DNA of 64,000 nucleotides from NCBI RefSeq assembly GCF_014651375.1, contig NZ_BMWT01000005.1, positions 186,001-250,000 on the forward strand, read 5' to 3'. A program made the position numbers and the translations under genes. The notes under the pieces were generated by a model. That model was given only the letters and a program-made list of their open reading frames with translations. It was not told the origin of the DNA and did not search any database. The stretch's first letter is position 1, and each line of letters starts with the position of its first letter. The DNA is from Tateyamaria omphalii. GTDB lineage: Bacteria > Pseudomonadota > Alphaproteobacteria > Rhodobacterales > Rhodobacteraceae. Below are positions 1 through 11,323 of this stretch, in pieces.

Positions 1-49
1 TCTTGGGCACGGCCAGAAATGCCAGCTTTGCCTTGTAAAACACCAACAT
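1..49 (-). CDS. Possible N-terminus of a divergent gene, cut by the window edge
   Basis: Reading leftward from an ATG at 47-49, the frame stays open for the 16 codons available (MLVFYKAKLAFLAVPK). An in-frame stop lies five codons upstream, so this ATG is the first possible start. A purine-rich AGGA stretch lies very close to it, closer than usual. In relatives a gene is often found divergent from recA, which makes a start here plausible, but 16 codons are too few to identify a protein. Confidence 0.25.
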   Translation of the reverse strand, partial: MLVFYKAKLAFLAVPK

Positions 50-170
50 GTCCTGCCCCGTTCAGCTTTTCTTCAACTTTGCTTTGGGCCGTAAACTACT
101 CCTTAACCCGTGTTGGAAAAAGGTGGTTACGTAGAAATTTATTGAAATGTTCCCGATTTGATCTCATAAG

Positions 171-185
171 GAACGCAAGGGGAAC
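171..185 (+). promoter_or_regulatory. SOS box (LexA operator) upstream of recA
   Basis: The bases read GAAC, seven spacer bases (GCAAGGG), GAAC, which is the direct-repeat LexA site known for alphaproteobacteria. It lies 62 bases before the chosen recA start, where SOS control of recA is expected. The match to both half-sites is exact. Confidence 0.75.
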
Positions 186-247
186 ATCGAAGCATCCTCG
201 GCAGTGATTGCCGCCCCCCGGCGGGTATGACACAAAGGACCAAAGCA

Positions 248-1258
248 ATGGCAACGGCAGACCTTTTGACCATGACAGACAAGAAATCGGCAGACAAACA
301 AAAGGCGCTCGACAGCGCACTGGCCCAGATCGAGCGTCAGTTCGGCAAGGGGTCGATCATGAAACTCGGCGATGAAAACGCCATTCAGGACATTAAGGCG
401 AGTTCAACCGGTTCGCTTGGACTCGACATTGCGTTGGGTATCCTGCACTGTGTGGCAGAGCAGCAAAAGGCGGGTGGGGTTTGTGCCTTTGTCGATGCAG
501 AGCACGCGCTGGATCCGCAATATGCCAAGAAGCTGGGCGTTAACCTTGATGAGCTGCTGATTTCGCAGCCGGACACAGGTGAACAGGCGCTTGAGATCAC
601 CGATACTCTGGTGCGCTCCGGTGCTGTGAACATGGTTATCGTTGATTCTGTGGCCGCTTTGACACCCAAATCAGAACTTGAGGGCGACATGGGCGACAGC
701 AGCGTCGGTGTGCAGGCCCGCTTGATGAGCCAGGCCATGCGTAAGCTGACGGGATCGATCAGCCGGTCGAACTGTATGGTGATCTTTATCAACCAGATCA
801 GGATGAAGATTGGTGTCATGTTTGGCTCGCCCGAAACCACCACAGGGGGCAACGCGCTGAAATTCTATTCTTCGGTGCGTTTGGACATCCGCCGCATTGG
901 AGCGCTGAAGGATCGTGACGAGGTCGTGGGCAATGCCACCCGCGTGAAAGTCGTCAAGAACAAGGTAGCGCCGCCGTTCAAGCAGGTGGAATTCGACATC
1001 ATGTATGGCGAAGGCATCTCGAAAATGGGCGAACTGCTCGATCTTGGCGTGAAGGCTGGTGTGGTCGAGAAATCGGGCTCCTGGTTCAGCTATGGTGATG
1101 AACGGATCGGGCAGGGGCGCGAGAACGCCAAGACCTTCCTGAAGGAAAACGGACGTATCGCCTACGAGATCGAAGACAAGATTCGTGCGGCGCACGGGCT
1201 CGACTTCGATATGCCCAAACATGAACAGATCGAGGATGACGATATCCTCGAAGCCTGA
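248..1258 (+). CDS. recA: RecA recombinase lacking the Walker A loop
   Basis: RecA forms filaments on single-stranded DNA, catalyses strand exchange and triggers LexA cleavage, using ATP. I chose the ATG at 248 because AAAGGA precedes it at good spacing and the protein then begins MATADLLTM, as in relatives; an upstream ATG at 227 has no such site. Walker B (VIVDSVAAL, about residues 129-137), loop L1 and the loop L2 region ([17 protein letters not shown]) and the C-terminus are all present. Between LDIALGI (ending at residue 65) and LHCVAEQQ (from 66) the segment of about 23 residues that carries GPESSGKT is absent. The frame is kept, giving 336 residues instead of about 356-360. ATP binding should be lost, so the product is predicted to be non-functional unless this is a sequence error. 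Confidence 0.93.
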   Translation: MATADLLTMTDKKSADKQKALDSALAQIERQFGKGSIMKLGDENAIQDIKASSTGSLGLDIALGILHCVAEQQKAGGVCAFVDAEHALDPQYAKKLGVNLDELLISQPDTGEQALEITDTLVRSGAVNMVIVDSVAALTPKSELEGDMGDSSVGVQARLMSQAMRKLTGSISRSNCMVIFINQIRMKIGVMFGSPETTTGGNALKFYSSVRLDIRRIGALKDRDEVVGNATRVKVVKNKVAPPFKQVEFDIMYGEGISKMGELLDLGVKAGVVEKSGSWFSYGDERIGQGRENAKTFLKENGRIAYEIEDKIRAAHGLDFDMPKHEQIEDDDILEA

Positions 1259-1316
1259 TCGGTCAGGTGCAGGGGACGGACCCAGGCGCACCAGACGTGG
1301 TAAAGACAGTATCTGG

Positions 1317-1352
1317 AACAGGGTGTCGCGAAGGCGGCACCCTGTTTCGTTT
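1317..1352 (+). terminator. Rho-independent-like terminator after recA
   Basis: A 13-base-pair stem (1317-1329 with 1334-1346, one G-T pair) closes a GAAG tetraloop and is followed by a short T-rich stretch (TTTCGTTT). It sits between the recA stop at 1258 and the alaS start at 1416, so it probably ends recA transcription. The T tract is interrupted, so efficiency is uncertain. Confidence 0.65.
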
Positions 1353-1415
1353 GTGGACACTGCCGCGGCGCAGCGCTATGTCAGAGCGACCAATCAGACG
1401 CCCGGACCTACGCCC

Positions 1416-4103
1416 ATGCCATCGCTCAATGACATCCGCTCGACATTTCTGAATTACTTTGAAAAACAAGGACATGCGGTCGTGCCATCCAGCCCGCTGG
1501 TGCCACGCAACGATCCAACACTGATGTTCGTGAACTCGGGCATGGTGCAGTTCAAGAACCTGTTTACCGGGTTAGAGAAACGCGACTACACGCGCGCGAC
1601 CACAGCCCAGAAATGCGTGCGGGCCGGGGGCAAGCACAATGACCTCGACAATGTGGGCTATACGGCGCGTCACCACACGTTCTTCGAGATGCTCGGCAAC
1701 TTCAGCTTCGGCGACTATTTCAAGCACGAAGCGATCCCGTTTGCATGGAATCTGATCACGGGCGAGTTCGGTATCCCGAAGGAACGGCTCTATGTCACCG
1801 TGTACCATACCGATGACGAAGCGTTCGAGATCTGGAAGAAGGTCGGCGTTCCCGAAGACCGGATTATTCGCATCGCCACCTCCGACAACTTTTGGCAGAT
1901 GGGTCCGACCGGCCCCTGCGGCCCATGTACCGAGATTTTCTATGACCATGGCGAACACATTTGGGGCGGCCCTCCCGGCAGTCCGGAAGAGGATGGCGAC
2001 CGGTTCATCGAAATCTGGAACATCGTTTTCATGCAGAACGAGCAGTTCGAAGATGGCTCGATGGTCGATCTGGACATGCAGTCCATCGACACCGGCATGG
2101 GGCTTGAGCGGATCGGGGCGCTGTTGCAGGGCAGCCATGACAATTACGACACCGACCTGTTCAAGTCGCTGATCGAGGCGTCTGCGGATGCCACGGGTGT
2201 CGACCCTTACGGCGATCAGAACTTGCATCATCGGGTGATCGCCGATCACCTGCGTTCGACCTCGTTCCTGGTTGCGGATGGCGTGATGCCATCGAATGAC
2301 GGGCGTGGCTACGTGCTGCGCCGCATCATGCGTCGCGCGATGCGGCATGCGCACCTGTTGGGGGCCAAGGACCCGGTGATGTACCGTTTGGTACCTGCGC
2401 TGGTGCAGCAGATGGGCGCCGCCTATCCGGAACTGGGGCAGGCGCAATCGCTGATCACGGAAACGCTGCAGGCCGAAGAAACCCGGTTCAAGCAGACCCT
2501 CGACCGGGGGCTGAAACTGCTGGATGACGAGGTTGCTGGCCTGGCTGAAGGCGCGGACCTGCCGGGTGATGCAGCCTTCAAACTCTATGACACATATGGC
2601 TTCCCGCTTGATCTGACGCAGGATGCGCTGCGCGAAAAGGGATACGGGGTGGACACGGATGGCTTTGATGCCGCCATGGCCGAGCAAAAAGCCAAGGCAC
2701 GTGCCGCGTGGTCAGGTTCAGGCGAAGCTGCCGATGCCACCGTCTGGTTCGATTTGGTTGACAGTCACGCTGCCACCGACTTTCTGGGCTATGACACCGA
2801 AATCGCTGAAGGTGTGGTGCTTGCCATTGTCAATGAGGGCGCTGAAGTCCAATCGCTGGATGTTGAAGGCGGCGGTGCCTGGGTTGTCTTCAATCAGACC
2901 CCGTTTTACGCGGAATCGGGTGGGCAGGTTGCCGACCACGGATATGTGCGGAGCTTGGAAGGAAGCCAGGAAGAACACGAGACCCGGTTTTCGGGACATG
3001 TCAGCGATGTGCAAAAGCGGGCGGGCGGTCTTTACGCTCACTACCTGAAGGTGGACAGCGGTCAGTTGTCTGTCGGCGACCCGGTTCGGCTCGAAGTTGA
3101 TCATGCGCGTCGCACCACAATTCGCGCCAACCACTCGGCCACGCACCTGCTGCACGAGGCGCTCCGCAATGCGCTCGGGGACCACGTCGCACAGCGCGGC
3201 TCACTCAATGCGCCGGATCGCCTGCGCTTCGATTTCAGCCATGGCAAGGCGATGAGCCTTGAGGAATTGAACACGGTCGAGGCGGAGGTCAACGCCTATA
3301 TCCGCCAGAACGCGCCAGTCGAAACGCGGGTCATGACGCCGGATGATGCTCGCGCCTTGGGGGCACAAGCGCTGTTTGGTGAAAAATACGGTGACGAAGT
3401 CCGCGTGGTGTCCATGGGGACCGAAGCCGGATCCGGTAAGGGCATCAGCGGTGACACCTACTCGCTTGAGTTATGCGGCGGCACACATGTGCGTCAAACC
3501 GGCGACATTGGCGCTTTCGTCACGCTCGGTGACAGCGCATCCAGTGCTGGTGTACGCCGGATCGAGGCGCTGACGGGGCAGGCGGCAATGGACTATCTGC
3601 GCGGACAAGATCACCTGTTGGCCGAGACGGCCACCGAGCTCAAAGCGCAGGCCCAGGACGTTCCGGCGCGGGTCAAGGCCCTGATGGATGAACGCAAGGC
3701 GCTGGCCGCCGAAGTGGCGCAGTTGCGTCGCGATCTCGCCATGGCGGGCGGCGGGCAAGCCGCACCCGTGGCCGAGGATGTCAACGGAACGCCCTTCCTC
3801 GCGCAGGTGCTGAGCGGTGTGACAGGTCGTGATCTGCCCGCATTGATTGACGAACACAAAAGCCGCATGGGGACGGGTGCGATCCTTCTGATCGCGGATG
3901 CGGATGGCAAAGTGGCCGTGGCTGCCGGTGTCACGCAGGACAAGATCGACAGCGTGAACGCCGTTGATCTGGTTAAGGCCGCCGTAGTCGAATTGGGTGG
4001 TAAGGGTGGTGGCGGCCGCCCCGACATGGCTCAGGGCGGGGCCAAGGATGCAGCAAATGCGGACGCCGCCATTGCAGCGGCCAAAGCGGTCATGGGAGGA
4101 TAA
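1416..4103 (+). CDS. alaS: Alanyl-tRNA synthetase
   Basis: This cytoplasmic enzyme charges tRNA-Ala with alanine and edits mischarged serine or glycine. The 895-residue protein has the class II synthetase motifs ([11 protein letters not shown], the GNFSFGDYF region, [17 protein letters not shown]). The editing domain has its zinc-type residues HSATH (His573/His577) and CGGTH (Cys687/His691), and the C-terminal C-Ala region is present with a [15 protein letters not shown] end. The ATG at 1416 gives the usual N-terminus [11 protein letters not shown]; the frame is open further upstream, but that stretch runs through the recA terminator. No good Shine-Dalgarno is seen. It follows recA in the same direction, as in many alphaproteobacteria. 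Confidence 0.97.
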   Translation: MPSLNDIRSTFLNYFEKQGHAVVPSSPLVPRNDPTLMFVNSGMVQFKNLFTGLEKRDYTRATTAQKCVRAGGKHNDLDNVGYTARHHTFFEMLGNFSFGDYFKHEAIPFAWNLITGEFGIPKERLYVTVYHTDDEAFEIWKKVGVPEDRIIRIATSDNFWQMGPTGPCGPCTEIFYDHGEHIWGGPPGSPEEDGDRFIEIWNIVFMQNEQFEDGSMVDLDMQSIDTGMGLERIGALLQGSHDNYDTDLFKSLIEASADATGVDPYGDQNLHHRVIADHLRSTSFLVADGVMPSNDGRGYVLRRIMRRAMRHAHLLGAKDPVMYRLVPALVQQMGAAYPELGQAQSLITETLQAEETRFKQTLDRGLKLLDDEVAGLAEGADLPGDAAFKLYDTYGFPLDLTQDALREKGYGVDTDGFDAAMAEQKAKARAAWSGSGEAADATVWFDLVDSHAATDFLGYDTEIAEGVVLAIVNEGAEVQSLDVEGGGAWVVFNQTPFYAESGGQVADHGYVRSLEGSQEEHETRFSGHVSDVQKRAGGLYAHYLKVDSGQLSVGDPVRLEVDHARRTTIRANHSATHLLHEALRNALGDHVAQRGSLNAPDRLRFDFSHGKAMSLEELNTVEAEVNAYIRQNAPVETRVMTPDDARALGAQALFGEKYGDEVRVVSMGTEAGSGKGISGDTYSLELCGGTHVRQTGDIGAFVTLGDSASSAGVRRIEALTGQAAMDYLRGQDHLLAETATELKAQAQDVPARVKALMDERKALAAEVAQLRRDLAMAGGGQAAPVAEDVNGTPFLAQVLSGVTGRDLPALIDEHKSRMGTGAILLIADADGKVAVAAGVTQDKIDSVNAVDLVKAAVVELGGKGGGGRPDMAQGGAKDAANADAAIAAAKAVMGG

Positions 4104-4104
4104 G

Positions 4105-4392
4105 ATGCCAGCACTCTGGATTGCACATGTCACGGTGACGGACGAAGAGGCGTACAAGAAATACGCCGCCGGGGCGACGATCGCCATTGCAGATCATGGG
4201 GGAACGTTCATCGCACGCGGCGGTCGCTACGTGCAGCTTGAGGGCAAAGATCGCCCCCGCAATGTGGTTGCTAAATTCCCGGACGTTGAAACCGCGGAGC
4301 GGTGCTACCATTCAGACGCGTATCAGACTGCACTCGAGCACGCTCGTGGTGCCTCTGAGCGCGAACTCCTGATTGTCGAAACGTCCGAGTAG
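4105..4392 (+). CDS. DUF1330 family protein
   Basis: A 95-residue protein with the DUF1330 pattern: WIAHVTVTDEEAYKKYA near the start, a GGTFIARGG segment and a C-terminal AYQTALEHARGASERELLIVE region. Members form a dimeric ferredoxin-like alpha/beta barrel fold; their role is not established. It begins one base after the alaS stop with GGAGG just upstream, so it is translated from the alaS message. Confidence 0.88.
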   Translation: MPALWIAHVTVTDEEAYKKYAAGATIAIADHGGTFIARGGRYVQLEGKDRPRNVVAKFPDVETAERCYHSDAYQTALEHARGASERELLIVETSE

Positions 4393-4394
4393 CC

Positions 4395-4441
4395 GTTTCT
4401 TCTGACTGAAAATACCATGGGGTCTGGGGCAACGCCCCAGT
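4395..4441 (+). repeat. Intergenic repeat with hairpin, copy 1
   Basis: About 47 bases after the DUF1330 gene match, in inverted orientation, the stretch before the cysteine desulfurase gene near 11840. The shared parts are GTTTCTTCTGAC, AAAATACCA and a GGGTCTGGGG hairpin segment. Here the hairpin is CTGGGGC-AAC-GCCCCAG (4424-4440). It lies between convergent genes (DUF1330 and typA) and may act as a bidirectional terminator. Sequences of this type are common between genes in Rhodobacteraceae. Confidence 0.6.
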
Positions 4442-4447
4442 CCCGAC

Positions 4448-6265
<1,818 letters not shown>

Positions 6266-6268
6266 ATC

Positions 6269-6327
6269 TGTCCTCAAGTAGCGTAGCGGTAGGACGTCAG
6301 TGTCCTCAAGTAGCGTAGCGGTAGGAC
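6269..6327 (-). repeat. Tandem duplication covering the typA ribosome-binding region
   Basis: Two perfect 27-base copies (6269-6295 and 6301-6327), 32 bases apart, lie directly before typA. On the typA strand each copy ends in TTGAGGACA, the probable Shine-Dalgarno, and starts with GTCCT, which could pair with AGGAC. Only the copy nearer the gene is placed to start typA. The five bases between copies differ. Confidence 0.85.
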
Positions 6328-6425
6328 ATAAATGTCCGATGCTGGCGACACGGTCTTGAGTAGACAGTGCGCCCGTTGTCCGGCCCATATAGCGCTGCAA
6401 TGCAGAATGAAAGGGCCAATGGCCT

Positions 6426-6761
6426 CTAGTGTGTCGCCGTGGTCGAGAAGAGTTGAATCACCACAATGCCCGTAATGATCAATCCCAATCCAAGGATGGC
6501 AGCCAGATCGAGGACTTGCCCAAACACCGCAAAGCCAATCAAGGCGATCAGGACGATCCCCAATCCAGACCAAAGGGCATAAGCGATGCCGACCGGAATG
6601 TATTTCAGCGCGATGCCCAGAAAGTAAAACGCGACCCCATAGGCCAGAACAACCAGCAGCGTTGGCCCCATCCGCGTGAACTGATTGCTGGCCTGAAGCG
6701 CGGTTGTGCCGATCGTCTCGGCGGCGACGGCCAGAACGAGGTAAACGTAATGAAGGGGCAT
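6426..6761 (-). CDS. Small multidrug resistance (SMR) efflux protein
   Basis: This 111-residue inner-membrane protein has four hydrophobic segments and the SMR signature, including the conserved membrane glutamate (Glu15 in AAETIGTT) that binds proton and cationic drug. It also has the stretch YIPVGIAYALWSGLGIVLI and a C-terminal FGQVLDLAAILGL segment as in EmrE. SMR proteins export quaternary ammonium compounds or guanidinium as dimers. It is 11 bases downstream of the Lrp-type regulator gene on the same strand, so the two probably form an operon and the regulator may control it. Confidence 0.92.
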   Translation of the reverse strand: MPLHYVYLVLAVAAETIGTTALQASNQFTRMGPTLLVVLAYGVAFYFLGIALKYIPVGIAYALWSGLGIVLIALIGFAVFGQVLDLAAILGLGLIITGIVVIQLFSTTATH

Positions 6762-6772
6762 TGGCGTGTCTT

Positions 6773-7231
6773 TCAGATGGGCAGGGCTGTGCTGTCCTTG
6801 ATCTCTTCCATAACGAAGCTGGCCGACACATCTGCAATGGGCACGTGATGGATCAGCTGTTGATACAGGTCATCATAACCCGCCATGTCTGATACGCGCG
6901 CCCGGACCAAATAATCCAGATCACCGGTCATCCGATAAGCGCTCAAAATGCCGGGAATGGCCTGAACCGCCCGATTGAATTTTTGCTGCCAGTCCGGATC
7001 GTGACTGTGCGTGCGAATTTGCATGAACACCATCAGGCTCAGCCCGACCGCGGCCGGGTCCAACAAGGCCACCCGGGATTTGACGGCGCCATTTTCTTCC
7101 AGCGCGCGTACCCGCCGCCAGCATGCATTCCTGCTCAGACCGACCCTGTCACCAAGCGTTTCTAGGGAAACGCCTGCGTCCATCTGCAATTCGCGCAGGA
7201 TTCGCATGTCTATGTCATCAAATGTCTTCAT
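6773..7231 (-). CDS. Lrp/AsnC family transcriptional regulator
   Basis: A 152-residue regulator with an N-terminal winged helix-turn-helix (DMRILRELQMDAGVSLETLGDRVGLS) and a C-terminal RAM/ligand-binding domain (about residues 70-145, YRMTGDLDYLVRARVSDM). This family usually responds to amino acids as octamers. I used the ATG at 7231; a TTG one codon earlier is possible. It precedes the SMR efflux gene. Confidence 0.93.
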   Translation of the reverse strand: MKTFDDIDMRILRELQMDAGVSLETLGDRVGLSRNACWRRVRALEENGAVKSRVALLDPAAVGLSLMVFMQIRTHSHDPDWQQKFNRAVQAIPGILSAYRMTGDLDYLVRARVSDMAGYDDLYQQLIHHVPIADVSASFVMEEIKDSTALPI

Positions 7232-7345
7232 CAACCCTATGTTGGTGGGAGCATGTCACATCGCAAGGCCCCCACTGGGGTCAAATTGGGAAAAAATATC
7301 TCGGACCCTGACATATGGTGATCGAAACCAATTCAGGAGTTTCAG

Positions 7346-7552
7346 ATGCTGACCCGTATGTTTCTGTCCCACCCCCGCAGCGTAGATGAAAGCTATGCGC
7401 AACATGCCGTTTTCGCGGGTGGATTTGCTGTCCGATTGTTCTTGGCTGGCGGCGCGGCGCTGGTCCATGCGGTGATCCCATGCCTGTTCGAAAAGACGGC
7501 AAGCAACATGATCGCTGGCATGTATGCCAAAACCCACAACCGTGGTCGCTGA
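7346..7552 (+). CDS. DUF6356 family protein
   Basis: A 68-residue protein beginning MLTRMFLSHPRSVDESYAQH with a hydrophobic middle (FAGGFAVRLFLAGGAALVHAVIP) and the ending EKTASNMIAGMYAK. This is the pattern of a small, uncharacterised protein widespread in Rhodobacteraceae (DUF6356). AGGAG lies about seven bases upstream. The stop is three bases before the next gene, so the pair is probably cotranscribed. Confidence 0.82.
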   Translation: MLTRMFLSHPRSVDESYAQHAVFAGGFAVRLFLAGGAALVHAVIPCLFEKTASNMIAGMYAKTHNRGR

Positions 7553-7555
7553 CGC

Positions 7556-8389
7556 ATGTGTAGATGGGCCGCTTACACAGGGGCACCCTTGTTCCTGTCG
7601 GACATGGTTGCAGAGCCGAAGCATTCGCTTGTCAATCAGTCGCTGTCAGCCGAGGAATGTAAGACGCCTGTCAACGCGGATGGGTTCGGTTTGGCGTGGT
7701 ACGCGCACAGACCGGAACCGGGGCTGTTTCGCGATGTGTATCCGGCGTGGTCCGACCCAAATCTCCAATCTATAGCCAGTCAGGTGAAATCCGGGATGTT
7801 TCTGGTGCATGTGCGGGCGTCGACCGAAACGGCCACCAGCCGAAACAACTGCCACCCGTTTGCCGTCGGGCGCTGGTCTTTTATGCACAATGGTCAGGTC
7901 GGCGGTTTTGGGGCGTTCCGCAAAAAGGCGGACATGCTGATCACAGACGCACTGTATGAACATCGCAAAGGGGCAACGGATTCAGAAACCCTGTTCCTTT
8001 TGGCGGCAGGTGCGGGGCTCGACAGCAATCCACGCAAAGCCATGGAACACGCCGTTTATCACCTTGAAGCCCTGTCAAAACGCCATGGAACTACACCGCA
8101 TATGCGGTTATCCGCCGCGTTCTCGGATGGCGAAACGCTTTATGCGGCGCGCTACGCGTCCGACGATAAGGCGCCATCGCTTTACTATCGGTGGAAGGAA
8201 AACTGGCAGGGATGGGCCATCGTGTCGGAACCTTTCGATGCCGAACATGACGGGTGGACCGAAGTGGCACAGGGAACGTTCCGTAGTTTCGGCCCGGACG
8301 GCGTGTCGACCAGCCGTTTTGTTCCACGTCATTTTGACGACCCCACCCCACGCGAAGCGGGGTCGCTGAACGACCAGAAGGTTGCCTAG
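7556..8389 (+). CDS. Class II glutamine amidotransferase
   Basis: A 277-residue protein with the N-terminal nucleophile Cys2 (MCRWAAYTG) and the class II (Ntn hydrolase) features [29 protein letters not shown] and [10 protein letters not shown]. Such enzymes release ammonia from glutamine, or act as related amidohydrolases of the YafJ/EgtC type; the true substrate cannot be told from sequence. It overlaps the end of icd, which faces it, by four bases. Confidence 0.9.
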   Translation: MCRWAAYTGAPLFLSDMVAEPKHSLVNQSLSAEECKTPVNADGFGLAWYAHRPEPGLFRDVYPAWSDPNLQSIASQVKSGMFLVHVRASTETATSRNNCHPFAVGRWSFMHNGQVGGFGAFRKKADMLITDALYEHRKGATDSETLFLLAAGAGLDSNPRKAMEHAVYHLEALSKRHGTTPHMRLSAAFSDGETLYAARYASDDKAPSLYYRWKENWQGWAIVSEPFDAEHDGWTEVAQGTFRSFGPDGVSTSRFVPRHFDDPTPREAGSLNDQKVA

Positions 8390-9600
8390 CCGGCAAGCGC
8401 CTTGTTCAGGTTCTCGTCAATTTTTTCGAGGAACCCCATTGTGGTCAGCCACCCCTGATCGGGACCGACCAGCAAGGCAAGGTCCTTGGTCATGTGCCCG
8501 CTTTCGACGGTCTGAACGATCACCTTTTCCAATGTCTCTGCAAAGTTCTGCAGCGCCGTGTTGCCATCCAGCTTCGCCCGGTGCTTCAACCCGCCGGTCC
8601 ATGCATAAATCGATGCGATTGAGTTGGTCGATGTCTGCTCACCCGCCTGATGCTGGCGGTAGTGGCGGGTAACAGTGCCGTGCGCGGCCTCGGCTTCCAC
8701 GATCTTGCCATCGGGGGTCATCAACTGGGACGTCATCATGCCCAGCGATCCGAAACCTTGGGCAACCACGTCCGACTGCACGTCGCCATCATAGTTCTTG
8801 CAGGCCCAGACAAAACCACCATTCCATTTGATGGCACAGGCCACCATGTCGTCGATCAGGCGGTGTTCGTACCAGATACCTGCCGCTTCGAACTGCTCCT
8901 TGAACTCGGTGTCGTAAACCTCTTGGAAGACTTCGAGGAACCGCCCGTCATATTGCTTGAGGATCGTGTTCTTGGTTGACAAATAAACCGGCCAGCCAAG
9001 GCTCAGGCCATAGTTGAAGGACGCCCGCGCAAAATCGTAGATCGATGGATCGATGTTATACATCGACATGAACACGCCGGCGCTGTCCGCTTTGTAGACT
9101 TCGTGCTCGATCTCGGTTCCGTCTTCGCCCACGAATTTCATGGTCAATGTGCCCGCACCCGGGAATTTCATGTCAGTGGCTTTGTACTGGTCGCCAAAGG
9201 CATGGCGGCCCACCACGATGGGCTTGGTCCATCCGGGCACCAGACGAGGGACGTTGCGGCAGATGATGGGCTGGCGGAAGATGACGCCGCCCAGAATGTT
9301 GCGGATCGTTCCGTTGGGACTGCGCCACATCTTCTTCAGGCCAAATTCTTCAACCCGCGCCTCGTCCGGCGTGATGGTCGCGCACTTGACGGCAACGCCA
9401 ACCTCCTTGGTCTTTTCGGCGGCGTCGATAGTGATCTGGTCTTCGGTCCGGTCGCGTTCCTCGATCCCAAGATCGTAGTAGAGCAGGTCGATGTCCAAAT
9501 AGGGTTCGATCAGCTTCTTCTTGATGAAATCCCACATGATGCGGGTCATCTCGTCCCCATCCATTTCGACAATGGGGTTCTCTACCTTGATCTTGGTCAT
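8386..9600 (-). CDS. icd: NADP-dependent isocitrate dehydrogenase
   Basis: Converts isocitrate to 2-oxoglutarate and CO2 in the TCA cycle with NADP. The 404 residues match the eukaryote-like dimeric type found in alphaproteobacteria: [20 protein letters not shown] at the start, the substrate-binding [12 protein letters not shown] segment, [11 protein letters not shown], and the coenzyme loop [17 protein letters not shown]. Length and ends are normal. Confidence 0.97.
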   Translation of the reverse strand: MTKIKVENPIVEMDGDEMTRIMWDFIKKKLIEPYLDIDLLYYDLGIEERDRTEDQITIDAAEKTKEVGVAVKCATITPDEARVEEFGLKKMWRSPNGTIRNILGGVIFRQPIICRNVPRLVPGWTKPIVVGRHAFGDQYKATDMKFPGAGTLTMKFVGEDGTEIEHEVYKADSAGVFMSMYNIDPSIYDFARASFNYGLSLGWPVYLSTKNTILKQYDGRFLEVFQEVYDTEFKEQFEAAGIWYEHRLIDDMVACAIKWNGGFVWACKNYDGDVQSDVVAQGFGSLGMMTSQLMTPDGKIVEAEAAHGTVTRHYRQHQAGEQTSTNSIASIYAWTGGLKHRAKLDGNTALQNFAETLEKVIVQTVESGHMTKDLALLVGPDQGWLTTMGFLEKIDENLNKALAG

Positions 9601-9667
9601 GGATGGGTCCTTTGCAGCACTGTCAGTCGTGCATAGCGCTTAGCGGGTCAGAACCGATTTGGAAAGA

Positions 9668-9687
9668 CTGTATGCAACGGTATACAG
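9668..9687. promoter_or_regulatory. Inverted repeat upstream of icd
   Basis: The bases CTGTAT and ATACAG form an inverted repeat with eight bases between, 68 bases before icd and just beyond the 3' end of the HD hydrolase gene. This could be an operator for icd or part of a terminator for the upstream operon. No binding protein can be named. Confidence 0.3.
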
Positions 9688-9700
9688 AGGTTTTCCTGGA

Positions 9701-10276
9701 TTAGAGTGCGTCAAAGAAGGCGCTGATGCGTTTGCTGGCATAGTCCCAAAGCCCCGGCGCTCCGCGCTCGATCTTTGTGCCAACGCGGGTAGCTATGGTT
9801 TCCTCGGACACATTGTAGTCCGTCCAGCTGCCGCCGCCCGAGGCGAGGTTCAGCATCGGGGGCTGGAACCGGTCGAGCGCCTTTGCAAATTGCGCGGTTG
9901 GTGTTTCGGCAGCTTCGAACTCTTCCCAGATTGGGCGCAGCGTTTGGGCAATGTCGAGGGGCAGCAGGCCAAAAATACGATCAGCAGCGGCCTGTTCCTG
10001 TGCAGCGACAGCGGCGGCATCCACATCCTCGAAGATCGGATTGTCGCCCGCATCAATCTCGACCAGATCGTGCAGGATCAACATTTTGATAACGCGGTTG
10101 ATATCGACGTTCGGGCCCGCCTGATCCGCCAGAACGAGTGCATACAGCGTCAGATGCCAAGAATGTTCCGCGCTGTTCTCAGCCCGGCTGCCATCAGCCA
10201 GGGTCGTTGCGCGAAGGATGGACTTGAGCTTGTCCGCCTCGTTGAGAAAGGCGATCTGCTGGTCCAGCCTTGTCAC
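9701..10276 (-). CDS. HD-domain hydrolase (YfbR-like)
   Basis: A 191-residue HD-superfamily metal-dependent phosphohydrolase. The metal ligands appear as AEHSWHL (His38) and LILHDLVEIDAGD (His69-Asp70), with a later aspartate in KALDRFQP. Related proteins are 5'-deoxynucleotidases or similar nucleotide phosphatases; substrate here is not known. The GTG start overlaps the stop of the upstream 79-residue gene (GTGA), pointing to translational coupling in a three-gene operon. Confidence 0.85.
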   Translation of the reverse strand: MTRLDQQIAFLNEADKLKSILRATTLADGSRAENSAEHSWHLTLYALVLADQAGPNVDINRVIKMLILHDLVEIDAGDNPIFEDVDAAAVAAQEQAAADRIFGLLPLDIAQTLRPIWEEFEAAETPTAQFAKALDRFQPPMLNLASGGGSWTDYNVSEETIATRVGTKIERGAPGLWDYASKRISAFFDAL

Positions 10277-10512
10277 TCAGATGCCTGTTCCGCGCGATGC
10301 GCCTTGAGTTTCTGGGCCAGGAAGCGGCGCCCGGCATCATTGGCCATCCGCGTACGGATCGCTGTCAGGAATGCCTCTTCAAGTGTTTGCGACGACGCAC
10401 CCAGCACATCGCCCACTTCCATGAACAAGCGGTCGTTGCCCAGCTCGTTCTGTACGGCAAGGCATTCCTCGGCCAGTTTATTGGCCATTTCGACGACGAC
10501 GGGATCCGCCAT
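10273..10512 (-). CDS. Conserved small hypothetical protein
   Basis: A 79-residue, mostly helical, soluble protein (MADPVVVEMANKLAEEC at the start, basic end). I do not recognise a family. Its start overlaps the stop of the alpha/beta hydrolase gene and its own stop overlaps the start of the HD hydrolase gene, so all three are cotranslated. Confidence 0.75.
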   Translation of the reverse strand: MADPVVVEMANKLAEECLAVQNELGNDRLFMEVGDVLGASSQTLEEAFLTAIRTRMANDAGRRFLAQKLKAHRAEQASE

Positions 10513-11165
10513 TAACGCGTGGTCTCGGTCAGGCGACGTTTCACGTAATCGGTCGTGTTGCCGATCAGCGTGTCCAGGTGCGGCTCTTCAAAGAAGTGGC
10601 CAGCCCCTTCGACCTGTGTATGCGTGATGGTGATGCCCTTCTGCTCATGCAGCTTGGACACCAGCGCTTCGGTATCCGCGGGCGGTGCCACACGGTCGGC
10701 GGTGCCGTTGATGATCAGGCCCGAGGACGGGCAGGGCGCCAGGAACGAAAAGTCGTACATATTGGCGGGCGGTGACACGCTGATAAAGCCTGTGATCTCG
10801 GGCCGCCGCATCAAAAGCTGCATGCCGATCCACGCGCCAAACGAAAAGCCTGCGACCCAGCAGTGCTTGGAATTGTTGTTCATCGACTGCAGGTAATCGA
10901 GGGCCGAGGCCGCATCGCTCAGCTCGCCAATGCCCTGATCATATTCGCCCTGACTGCGCCCGACACCACGGAAGTTGAAGCGCAGAACGGTGAACCCCAT
11001 GTTGAAAAAGGCATAGTGCAGCGCGTGCACCACCTTGTGATTCATCGTGCCGCCAAACTGCGGGTGCGGATGTAAAACGATGGCAATCGGCGCATCACGT
11101 TCTTTTTGGGGGTGGTAGCGGCCTTCGAGGCGGCCTTCGGGTCCGGGAAAAATGACCTCGGGCAT
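10512..11165 (-). CDS. Alpha/beta hydrolase
   Basis: A 217-residue alpha/beta-fold hydrolase with an oxyanion region HPHPQFGGT, RFNFRGVGRSQG after the second core strand, and the nucleophile elbow GFSFG (Ser108). A late histidine in GAGHFF completes the triad. The family contains esterases and peptidases acting on small molecules; the substrate is not known. It heads the operon with the small protein and HD hydrolase. Confidence 0.88.
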   Translation of the reverse strand: MPEVIFPGPEGRLEGRYHPQKERDAPIAIVLHPHPQFGGTMNHKVVHALHYAFFNMGFTVLRFNFRGVGRSQGEYDQGIGELSDAASALDYLQSMNNNSKHCWVAGFSFGAWIGMQLLMRRPEITGFISVSPPANMYDFSFLAPCPSSGLIINGTADRVAPPADTEALVSKLHEQKGITITHTQVEGAGHFFEEPHLDTLIGNTTDYVKRRLTETTR

Positions 11166-11229
11166 ATGGTGTTCTGTCCTCGCGCGTCTTTTTTAGGTTC
11201 CGATTTCTTGACGAATTTGATCGGGCACC

Positions 11230-11244
11230 TTAGAACGGTTCTAA
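11230..11244. promoter_or_regulatory. Palindromic operator upstream of iscR
   Basis: TTAGAAC-G-GTTCTAA is a perfect 7-base inverted repeat with a one-base centre, 80 bases before the iscR start. Rrf2-type regulators bind palindromes of this kind and IscR usually controls its own operon, so this is a good candidate site for IscR. The exact published roseobacter consensus was not checked. Confidence 0.55.
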
Positions 11245-11323
11245 CTTTTTCGACAGGTCATTCATCCTGCAGTGGGCAACGATGTATGACCTTGTGTCGA
11301 TGACGTCAATTGGGGGTTTTGCC

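Noticed and set aside
227-247. Seven extra codons at the start of recA
   Set aside because: The ATG at 248 has the better ribosome-binding site and gives the family N-terminus.
671-1360. 229-codon minus-strand frame opposite the end of recA
   Set aside because: Antisense shadow; it also runs through the recA terminator.
1572-2687. 371-codon minus-strand frame opposite alaS
   Set aside because: Antisense of a conserved synthetase gene; no family resemblance.
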